Source of the DNA: Chitinophagaceae bacterium | Lineage (GTDB): Bacteria > Bacteroidota > Bacteroidia > Chitinophagales > Chitinophagaceae | DNA: 51,801 nt | Assembly: GCA_014379345.1 (NCBI GenBank) | Contig: JACMLY010000138.1 | Span: 1-51,801 of the forward strand | Reading direction: 5' to 3' | Shown: in pieces, positions 45,238 to 51,801 of the stretch | Layout: the number at the start of each line of letters is the position of its first letter | How positions within the stretch are numbered: position 1 is the first letter of the stretch | Position numbers and translations under genes: made by a program | Notes under the pieces: generated by a model | Told to the model about the DNA's origin: nothing | Database searches by the model: none | Seen by the model: the letters and a program-made list of their open reading frames with translations, nothing else

Positions 45238-47127
45238 CTATTTCTTATTCCAGCCTGGCAGCGGCTGAATTTTTTTTGTTGCTTTTTTCAACGCTTTTTC
45301 CGGCACCAGATCTACATTGAAAGCGGCTTTAGTATTTGCCGGCAGGGTCAGTTCAAAACCCACTAACGTTGTACCTGGATTGGGTGCATCGTAACTGTTA
45401 GGAGGATCAGTTGACCAGGTTTTCATTGTAACCTTTACGGGCGATTGAACCTTCAAAATCAATTTCCTTCCATCTTTTGTTAATTCTGCTGTAGCAGGCC
45501 CTGTAATCTTCACAGCCGCGGGTGTTAACATCGTCCAGCGGATCGTAGTCATATCATTCAATGTTTCGATCTCATCACGAACTACAACATACGCTTTATC
45601 AACAATGGCAATTCCACGGTTGGCTTTTCCAACTGATCCTTTGTACACTTCCGTCATATCGATAATTGCGTTCATAAACATGGATTCAGCAGAAGAAGAT
45701 GTAATCGGGGCGGTGCCTTCTACAAGTTGATGTTGATTATTCACAGTTAGTGTATTGTGAACCAGATTCGTTAACCGGAATACAGTCCAGCGCTGTGCGT
45801 CCTGCGTTCTTCCGAATAATTTGATCCCTTTTGATTCTAACGATTCATAATCCTGCATCCCGAAGTCCATGGCCCATCTTACTCCATCGGCTTCCATTAC
45901 AAATGATCCAATATCCATATGCGCATGATTGACAGAAACCGAACCTCCTTTTGTTGCTACATATATAGCATTTGTATCCGTCCAGTTGGTACGCATCATA
46001 GCAACAGGAACCTTGCCATGGCCCACCCACATCGTAGGTTTTGGGGGAGTAATTTTAGCAATTCCGAGCCCGCCACTCCATAACATAATAGCCGGAAGCA
46101 GCCGGTTATTCATGTGAGATGATGGTGTTCTGTTTATTAAGTAATCCCGCTCCACCCACAATAGGGAAGGGTCTTTTACTTTGGTGGCAAACCAGAACAT
46201 CGCCGGGTGTAGTCCTCCATTAGAACCGGCATCTGAATAATTAAAAGGTTGTCCTGTAGCTCCGGTCATGTGTTCCATATAACCAGGGGTCTTCAAAAAG
46301 CCCGGTAGATCACTTAAGCCAAAATCCTTTCCTGCAAGCTTTTCAACAGCGCTGATGAACATGACATTGAAGCTCGTTCCGTATCCCCAATATCCATACC
46401 CTTCAGGATACGCTCCATCAGGGGCATAATCTTTCATTGGCAAAACAATAGATTCAATTGCGCGGTTGATAATTTGCCTTGCCAGTTCGGGCTGATCTTC
46501 ATAGATCGCCATGGCTCCATAGGTCATTCCTGCATTGCACACCTGGTTCCAGTTGTGTTCTGCTTTCAGCCAGCTATTATATTTCGGATCAAGCGAGGGC
46601 TCAAGCCCTTTCTTCAAAATAGCATCTTTGATAATACTTTTTGAGCCGGCGGATAGCCGGTCATGTAGCCAGTCATAGCCAATGGCAACAGCCATCGTCA
46701 TTTCGGCCACGTCTAAGAAATGCGATGGATTCCAGTCGCTAAAAGCGGCTATGACCAGCATTTCTTTTTCGGCGCGATCAAAATATTTTTGTTCTCCTGT
46801 CATTCGGTATGCATACGACAGGAAAAATAATCTTCGCAATGCCTCCCTTGATTTATCCAATAAACGACGACCAATTTGTATCCGCTCGATTGGTGCCAGG
46901 GATAAAAGGTTATCCGACTCAACCAGTATCGCCTTCTGCAAATTTGTCCATGTCTGGTCATTGGCAATCGTTTTCTTTATGGCTGCTTCCTCACCATTAA
47001 ATAGTAATATGCGTGGATGATCAGGTAGCTTTAAGTTTGAACCAACGTGATCTGTTTGTGCAAATGCATTTACGGAACCGAGCAGGAAAGAGATAAAAAT
47101 GATGTACAAAAAGCTTTTTGCATTCAT
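45238..47127 (-). CDS. Heparinase II/III-like polysaccharide lyase (second paralogue)
   Basis: This 629-residue exported protein (signal ending Ala-Phe-Ala-Gln) has an N-terminal alpha-toroid with HPRILLF, SREALRRLFFLSYAYRMTG, DWNPSHFLDVAEMTMAVAIG and HNWNQVCNAGM. A PEGYGYWGYG segment and the heparinase II/III domain with VNHAHMDIGSFVMEADG at about 394-410 follow. It differs clearly in sequence from the 649-residue enzyme, so the two probably have different specificities. It is the first gene of the minus-strand lyase operon and starts about 230 bp from the LacI-type operators at 47361-47409. Confidence 0.87.
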   Translation of the reverse strand: MNAKSFLYIIFISFLLGSVNAFAQTDHVGSNLKLPDHPRILLFNGEEAAIKKTIANDQTWTNLQKAILVESDNLLSLAPIERIQIGRRLLDKSREALRRLFFLSYAYRMTGEQKYFDRAEKEMLVIAAFSDWNPSHFLDVAEMTMAVAIGYDWLHDRLSAGSKSIIKDAILKKGLEPSLDPKYNSWLKAEHNWNQVCNAGMTYGAMAIYEDQPELARQIINRAIESIVLPMKDYAPDGAYPEGYGYWGYGTSFNVMFISAVEKLAGKDFGLSDLPGFLKTPGYMEHMTGATGQPFNYSDAGSNGGLHPAMFWFATKVKDPSLLWVERDYLINRTPSSHMNNRLLPAIMLWSGGLGIAKITPPKPTMWVGHGKVPVAMMRTNWTDTNAIYVATKGGSVSVNHAHMDIGSFVMEADGVRWAMDFGMQDYESLESKGIKLFGRTQDAQRWTVFRLTNLVHNTLTVNNQHQLVEGTAPITSSSAESMFMNAIIDMTEVYKGSVGKANRGIAIVDKAYVVVRDEIETLNDMTTIRWTMLTPAAVKITGPATAELTKDGRKLILKVQSPVKVTMKTWSTDPPNSYDAPNPGTTLVGFELTLPANTKAAFNVDLVPEKALKKATKKIQPLPGWNKK

Positions 47128-47360
47128 ACGGCAATTTTAATGTTAGGTGTCAAAGCAATCGAAACCGGAAATAAGTTTTAATACAACACAAAACTCATTA
47201 TCAGAAGATGATCCGGGCAATCTATCATTTTTCAGTAGCAGAAAGGGAAATGAAATAGCCGGCTTTGTACCTATTCATGATAAAAAGCCCCTTTCAAAAA
47301 GAAAATTAGGTATTCTGTGACACAAATATGCGGGAATGGATATTTTTATTGAATTGTTTT

Positions 47361-47569
47361 ACGAAAACGTTTCAGTAAATATTTCTGCCATTTCTGAAAA
47401 CGATTCCAGATTTTTTCATCAAGTTTGATTTGTTATTGTTTCGCCCTGTAAACAGATTGCTTATGCCATTGACTATCTACCTGCTAACGAAGGTTATCTT
47501 GCCGGCTTCAGACTTGCTCATGCAGTTATTGACTTTCCCTTTTTCATGTAGAGTTGAAAACGATTTCAG
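47361..47569. promoter_or_regulatory. Three LacI-type operators between lyase operon and LacI gene
   Basis: Site A is CGAAAACGTTTCAG (47361-47374 including flanking A), site B is CTGAAAACGATTCCAG (47394-47409) and site C is TTGAAAACGATTTCAG (47554-47569). The CpG centres are 33 bp (A to B) and 160 bp (B to C) apart, almost the same geometry as at 30873-31084, and site B is identical there. The region lies between divergent genes, so it can control both the lyase operon and the LacI-GH88 pair. Confidence 0.75.
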
Positions 47570-47814
47570 GTAAGAAAAGATGGCAAGGTCGATGAAATCA
47601 AATATTATTGTTGGTGAAGAACTGTTTCGGCAGAAACAATTTTTCATTTTAATGGGAGACATGATATCCAAAACACAGTTCATGGAATGAAAAGCTGGTT
47701 GCTTCCTGTTCAAGATGATCGTATACAGATAATAAGGTAGGGGAGAGGGTTTGGGCATGTACAAAAAAATGGGAGAATAGAATGGTGTAGGTTTTCTTTG
47801 TTCATATAGCCATT

Positions 47815-48849
47815 ATGAAAAAACACAAAAGTTCCAGAAATCATTCTATCCAGGGGATCGCTGAGGCATTGCGATTATCGCCGGCTACCATATCGCGTGT
47901 ACTGAATAATCATCCGCATGTACATGAAACAACGCGCACCAAGGTAATGGCAAAAGTGGAGCAAATGGGATATAAAAGAAACCTGATGGCTTCAGGTCTT
48001 CGCACCAATAAAACGTATACCATCGGACTGATTGTACCCCGTATCTCTATGTTTGTTCATGCAGAGATCATTACAGCGATCCAGAATGGTTTGCACGCAC
48101 ACGGTTACAGCCTGATCATCTGCCAGTCGAACGATTCTGTAGAAATGGAAAAAGAACTGACTCAAAAGTTAAATGCTTACCGCGTAGATGCGGTAATAGC
48201 CGCCTGCACCCTATACACATCTGATTTTAGCCATTTTGATATCTTAAGACAGAATGATATTCCGATAGTCTTTTATGACAGGGTACCTGTTAAGCCCTAC
48301 CCCGCATTCATTATAAAAGGAGATGATTTTCGGGGGGCTTATCTTGCCACCTCTCATCTGATCGAGCTCGGCTCACGCCGGATCGCGTTCATATCGGGGC
48401 CATTGAATTGCAATTTGTATATCGACCGTTATGCCGGTTTTGAAAAAGCGATGGTTCAGAATAATATACCTATTCATGAAGAGCATGTATTTTATCAGGA
48501 GTTGAATGCCGAGAATGCGCGGAAAGCCATGCATCGGTTGTTTGCTAAAAAACCTTATCCCGAAGCAATATTTGCTGCTAATGACGTGAGTGCTTTAACG
48601 GCTTTGGAATTTGCTAAAGAGCTGGGCATTTCAGTACCCGGCGAATTGAAGATCGTCGGCTACTCGAATGATCCGAGATCCGCCATTGTGACCCCTTCCA
48701 TCACAACCATTGAACAATTCCCCGGTCAAATCGGTAAAGTGATCGTAAATGAACTTTTACGCATCTTAAAAAGCGGTATAAAGGAAACAGCCGTTGATGC
48801 CTCACCCATTATAACTCCAGTACAATTATTAAGGCGCATGTCGACTTAA
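47815..48849 (+). CDS. LacI-family transcriptional regulator (locus regulator candidate)
   Basis: This 344-residue protein has an N-terminal LacI helix-turn-helix (SIQGIAEALRLSPATISRVLNNHPHV, about 11-36) and a hinge helix ending with NLMASGLRTNK. A periplasmic-binding-protein-like effector domain (IGLIVPRISMFVHAEII to the end) completes it. It lies beside the operator cluster at 47361-47569 and 29 bp upstream of the GH88 gene, so it should regulate this locus, probably responding to an unsaturated uronide or a downstream ketouronate. Whether it represses or activates cannot be told from sequence. Confidence 0.93.
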   Translation: MKKHKSSRNHSIQGIAEALRLSPATISRVLNNHPHVHETTRTKVMAKVEQMGYKRNLMASGLRTNKTYTIGLIVPRISMFVHAEIITAIQNGLHAHGYSLIICQSNDSVEMEKELTQKLNAYRVDAVIAACTLYTSDFSHFDILRQNDIPIVFYDRVPVKPYPAFIIKGDDFRGAYLATSHLIELGSRRIAFISGPLNCNLYIDRYAGFEKAMVQNNIPIHEEHVFYQELNAENARKAMHRLFAKKPYPEAIFAANDVSALTALEFAKELGISVPGELKIVGYSNDPRSAIVTPSITTIEQFPGQIGKVIVNELLRILKSGIKETAVDASPIITPVQLLRRMST

Positions 48850-48878
48850 ACTAATATTTCATTTCCTAAATTTTAAAG

Positions 48879-50072
48879 ATGATGAGAAGTATAAAGATGT
48901 TTGTCTTTGCTTGCGTGTTTGCTATTACTGCATCAGCTCAGAATTCCAATATGGGGATGAAGCAGCTGATTGATGAAAACATGACGTTTGCGGCGCAACA
49001 GTATAAGGTATTGTTGAACAATGTTCCGCCGGCGGTTATGCCCCGCTCGTACGACAGTTCAAAAGACAGCCTGGTAACGAGCAATACCAAATGGTGGTGC
49101 AGCGGTTTTTATCCCGGAACACTTTGGATGATTTATGATCATACAAAAGACAAGGCGATCAGGGAAGAAGCTGAAAAAAGACTTGGCATCCTGGAACCAG
49201 AAAAGCATTATACAGGTAACCACGACTTAGGGTTTATGATGTTTTGCAGCTTTGGAACTGCCTATGATATAACCAGAAATTCTGCTTATAAGGAAGTGAT
49301 ATTTACAGCTGCGTCTTCTTTGGCCACAAGATATCGGCCTTCAATCAATGTGATCCAATCCTGGGATTCCGGTAAAAATTTTAAGTGTCCGGTTATCATT
49401 GACAATATGATGAATCTTGAATTACTCGAGTGGGTAACCAAAAACGGGGGTGATAAAAGATTTCACCAGATCGCCGTCAATCATGCCAATACTACACTGA
49501 AGAATCATTTCAGGCCCGACCATAGTTCGTACCATGTTTTGGATTATGATCTTAAATCAGGTGGGGTCGCCCGCAAGATCACACACCAGGGGTATGCCGA
49601 TGAATCAGCCTGGGCGCGTGGACAGGCCTGGGGGCTGTATGGCTATATTGTTATGTACCGATTTACAAAAAACAAGGAATACCTGCAACTGGCAAATCAT
49701 ATTGCCCGTTTTATGTTGGATCACCCGAATCTTCCGGCGGATAAAATTCCTTACTGGGATTTCAATGTTCCTGATATACCCAACGTAAAGCGTGATGCTT
49801 CTGCCGCGGCCATTACGGCTTCGGCTCTGTTGGAGCTGGCGCAGTTTTCCAAAGAAAAAGAACGAAAAGAATATATAGCAGTGGCTGAAATCATTCTGCG
49901 TTCTCTTTCCTCGCCTGCGTACCGCGCATCTTTGGGAACAAATGGAGGTTTCCTGTTGAAGCACAGTGTCGGGCATTTGCCGGGCAGGTCTGAAATAGAT
50001 GTACCTCTTACTTACGCGGATTATTATTTTATCGAAGCCTTGGGAAGGTTTAAGAAATGGTATTTGAAGTAA
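48879..50072 (+). CDS. GH88 unsaturated glucuronyl hydrolase
   Basis: This 397-residue protein has a signal peptide (cleavage near Ala-Ser-Ala-Gln) and the GH88 alpha/alpha barrel. WWCSGFYPGTLW precedes the first catalytic Asp in NHDLGFM (about residue 114), and the second is in VIIDNMMNLELL (about 174); the spacing of about 60 matches known members. ESAWARGQAWGLYGY, KRDASAAAITASALLEL and TYADYYFIEALGRF follow. GH88 enzymes hydrate the double bond of 4,5-unsaturated uronic acids made by polysaccharide lyases and release the terminal sugar. It completes the pathway started by the lyase operon and is co-transcribed with the LacI gene. Confidence 0.93.
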   Translation: MMRSIKMFVFACVFAITASAQNSNMGMKQLIDENMTFAAQQYKVLLNNVPPAVMPRSYDSSKDSLVTSNTKWWCSGFYPGTLWMIYDHTKDKAIREEAEKRLGILEPEKHYTGNHDLGFMMFCSFGTAYDITRNSAYKEVIFTAASSLATRYRPSINVIQSWDSGKNFKCPVIIDNMMNLELLEWVTKNGGDKRFHQIAVNHANTTLKNHFRPDHSSYHVLDYDLKSGGVARKITHQGYADESAWARGQAWGLYGYIVMYRFTKNKEYLQLANHIARFMLDHPNLPADKIPYWDFNVPDIPNVKRDASAAAITASALLELAQFSKEKERKEYIAVAEIILRSLSSPAYRASLGTNGGFLLKHSVGHLPGRSEIDVPLTYADYYFIEALGRFKKWYLK

Positions 50073-50157
50073 GTACGAAGTACGAAGTACGATGTATGAT
50101 GTGAAGAATTAGATGGCAGATTAAGAAATTAACTTAAAACTCGGAATTCAGGGCTGT

Positions 50158-50177
50158 CAATTGCCAACTGGCAATTG
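50158..50177. terminator. Compact hairpin between GH88 and second LacI gene
   Basis: A perfect 9-bp inverted repeat, CAATTGCCA and its complement with a 2-nt loop, directly abuts the stop codon of the convergent LacI gene. It probably serves both convergent transcripts. A short tandem AGTACGA series lies just after the GH88 stop at about 50074-50096. Confidence 0.55.
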
Positions 50178-51188
50178 TTATTTGCTGGTAGATTCCCTTT
50201 CAATAAGTTCGGACTTGAAAACAATGTGCTCGTTTTTTAACAGGTATCGTTTTTCTTCGAGAGCCCTGAACAAAATGGTTGCTGCCTGCCGGCCTATATC
50301 AAAAGCGGGTTGGGTAATGGTTGTGAGGGATGGGTTCAGTAAAGAAGCTGTCTGCAGGTTGGAAAAGCTGATAATCTTAAGATCTTTCGGAATTGAGATA
50401 TTAAGTTGCTTAGATGCTTCATAGGCAGAGATCGCATAGCGCTCAACGGCTGCAAAAATGCCATCCGGTCTTTTTTCCTGTAGCAGGATTTTGATCAGTT
50501 CAAAATTGGTTTCTTCTTCATTGGTACAGTTGATGATCATCGTTTCATCAACAGGCAGCTCAAGTTCTTCCAGCGCTTTGAGGTAACCCTTTAAACGCTT
50601 GTTTCCAATTGACAGGTTTTTTGAGATCATCAGGTGAGCTATTTTTTTGCAGCCCTGACCGATCAGGTGTTTTGTTGCATTATAAGCACTTTCATAATCG
50701 TCGGTTGTGATGCTGACGGTGTTTAAATTTTCACAAACCCTGTCAAAGAAAACAAGGGGCAGACCCTTTCCCTGTACTTCTTCGAGATGGGAATAATCGG
50801 TGGTAGTGCTTGACAGCGATATAAGAATACCATCTACGCGACCACCATGTAAAAGCCTGATCAGGGCTACTTCTTTCAGGTAACTCTCGTGCGTCAAGTA
50901 GATCAATACATGATATCCTTTTTCCTGCGCAATGGATTCAATGCCATTGATCGCCAGGCTAAAATAATTATTTGCTATTTCGGGAATGATCACCGCGATG
51001 GTTTTGCTTTTAGCCTTACGCAAGCTGCTGGCGTGCGGATTGGGTTGATAATTCAATTCACTGGCCAACGCGATCACCTTTTCTTTGGTCTCTTTGCTAA
51101 TATCATGACTATCCCGCAACGCCTTTGAAACGGTGGATATGGAGATATTGAGAATATTCGCCAGTTTTTTTATGTTTACAGACTCCAT
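50178..51188 (-). CDS. Second LacI-family transcriptional regulator
   Basis: This 336-residue protein has a LacI helix-turn-helix (NIKKLANILNISISTVSKALRDSHDI, about 5-30), a hinge (NPHASSLRKAKS), and a periplasmic-binding-protein-like domain (IAVIIPEIANNYFSLAING onward). It is only distantly similar to the LacI at 47815 and has its own single-gene transcription unit convergent with GH88. It may respond to a different effector of the same pathway. A LacI-like half-palindrome with an AAACGATTT core lies about 55 bp upstream of its start. Confidence 0.92.
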   Translation of the reverse strand: MESVNIKKLANILNISISTVSKALRDSHDISKETKEKVIALASELNYQPNPHASSLRKAKSKTIAVIIPEIANNYFSLAINGIESIAQEKGYHVLIYLTHESYLKEVALIRLLHGGRVDGILISLSSTTTDYSHLEEVQGKGLPLVFFDRVCENLNTVSITTDDYESAYNATKHLIGQGCKKIAHLMISKNLSIGNKRLKGYLKALEELELPVDETMIINCTNEEETNFELIKILLQEKRPDGIFAAVERYAISAYEASKQLNISIPKDLKIISFSNLQTASLLNPSLTTITQPAFDIGRQAATILFRALEEKRYLLKNEHIVFKSELIERESTSK

Positions 51189-51242
51189 AAATCAATACAA
51201 AAAATTGTAAAGCAATCTACTAACTAAATCTCTATTGCCTGA

Positions 51243-51256
51243 TAAAACGATTTCGT
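51243..51256 (-). promoter_or_regulatory. Possible LacI-type operator ahead of second LacI gene
   Basis: TAAAACGATTTCG shares the core AAAACGATTTC with sites B and C of the two main control regions. The outer arms are weaker. It lies about 55 bp upstream of the LacI start at 51188 and could mediate auto- or cross-regulation. Confidence 0.35.
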
Positions 51257-51400
51257 GGTTAAAAATGGGGGCTAGGGGACAAAGAGTAATGAAAAGGAGA
51301 TAAAGAGTGAAGAGAATGCTTTGTAAGGAAGTTAATTTCTTGCAAACCGTACACTAAAGATATTCCCGGATATTCTTTTTTTCTCTTCTGTCATCCCCTG

Positions 51401-51421
51401 CCTGCCTGCCCGGCAGGCAGG
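51401..51421. repeat. GC-rich palindrome preceding the tandem repeat array
   Basis: Arms CCTGCCTGCC and GGCAGGCAGG flank a single C. It sits inside the first copy of the repeat element, where the other copies have CGA, so it appears to be an insertion in that copy. Confidence 0.6.
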
Positions 51422-51801
51422 GTACGAGGGATCTGAGAGATTTTCACTTCGAACCTCCTGATAATAATCAAAGATCCCAAATGTTTAGATCCCTAAGATG
51501 CTTCGTACCTCAGCATGACAGGGTAGGGTTTTTTTCCTGTCATCCCACTTTTTTTTCTCTGTCATCCCGAGGTACGAGGGATCTGAGAGATTTTCACTTC
51601 GAACCTCCTGATAATAATCAAAGATCCCAAATGTTTAGATCCCTAAGATGCTTCGTACCTCAGCATGACAGGGTGGGGGTTTTTTTCCTGTCATCCCACT
51701 TTTTTTCTCTGTCATCCCGAGGTACGAGGGATCTGAGAGATTTTCACTTCGAACCTCCTGATAATAATCAAAGATCCCAAATGTTTAGATCCCTAAGATG
51801 C
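51421..51801. repeat. 150-bp tandem repeat array with internal inverted repeats
   Basis: Units begin at 51421, 51571 and 51721 (GGTACGAGGGATCTGAGAG). The first two are 150 bp each and nearly identical, differing by compensating changes in G and T runs. The third is cut by the window end after 81 bp. Each unit junction carries an imperfect inverted repeat: CTGTCATCCCGAGGTACGAG on the left and its near-complement ending GCATGACAG on the right, the right arm having a 9-nt insertion. The sequence style is that of dispersed Bacteroidota REP-like elements. There is no coding potential. Confidence 0.85.

Noticed and set aside
47477..47764. Minus-strand 95-residue frame in the second control region
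   Set aside because: It overlaps operator site C and has no recognisable protein features.
51421..51801. CRISPR array
   Set aside because: The repeats are 150 bp and contiguous, without short repeats separated by unique spacers, and no cas gene is nearby.

Overview
The window looks like a chromosomal segment from a soil or plant-associated member of the Bacteroidota, most likely close to Chitinophagaceae. The evidence is two SusC/SusD pairs, an ECF sigma factor/FecR (DUF4974) pair feeding a SusC with an STN domain, many Bacteroidota-type lipoprotein signals, A-rich translation starts with no clear Shine-Dalgarno sequence, and BlaI/M56 and FG-GAP/VCBS-ASPIC proteins. I see no rRNA, tRNA, CRISPR array, insertion sequence or phage gene.

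Region 1 (1-14007, all minus strand) reads in transcription order: ECF sigma factor, FecR anti-sigma, STN-SusC, SusD, a small unknown lipoprotein, then two large tandem CRTAC1-like (VCBS + ASPIC/UnbV) lipoproteins. The second of these runs off the left edge. It is a cell-surface-signalled uptake locus whose substrate cannot be named from sequence.

Region 2 (14.2-25.8 kb) is mixed: an exported serine beta-lactamase-fold hydrolase, a small eRF1/host-attachment-like protein, two unknown small proteins, a D-apionate-lactonase-like protein downstream of a Tat-exported Gfo/Idh/MocA oxidoreductase, a BlaI-type repressor with an M56 sensor peptidase that carries nine 29-residue repeats, and a SRPBCC-ArsR-VOC operon with a paired operator.

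Region 3 (25.9-30.5 kb) holds a planctomycete-type beta-propeller/HEAT/cytochrome c lipoprotein followed by an ADP-ribosylglycohydrolase-family protein.

Region 4 (30.8-51.2 kb) is the highlight: a polysaccharide utilisation locus for a uronic-acid polymer. On the plus strand are SusC, SusD and two surface-protein candidates. Facing them is a five-gene minus-strand operon: two heparinase II/III-like lyases, a BNR_4-type seven-bladed propeller that may also be a lyase, a CE15 glucuronoyl esterase and a PL8 lyase. A LacI regulator with a GH88 unsaturated-uronyl hydrolase, and a second LacI, complete it. There is no sulfatase and no glycoside hydrolase other than GH88, so the locus appears built to eliminate along an unsulfated, probably esterified uronate chain and then remove the terminal unsaturated sugar. 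Two far-apart control regions, before SusC and between the lyase operon and the LacI gene, share the same three LacI-type operators. Spacing is 33 bp between the first two sites and about 160 bp to the third, which suggests one regulator controls both ends, perhaps through DNA looping.

The right edge carries a 150-bp tandem repeat with internal inverted repeats. Several convergent or inter-operon gaps carry unusually long hairpins of different repeat families.
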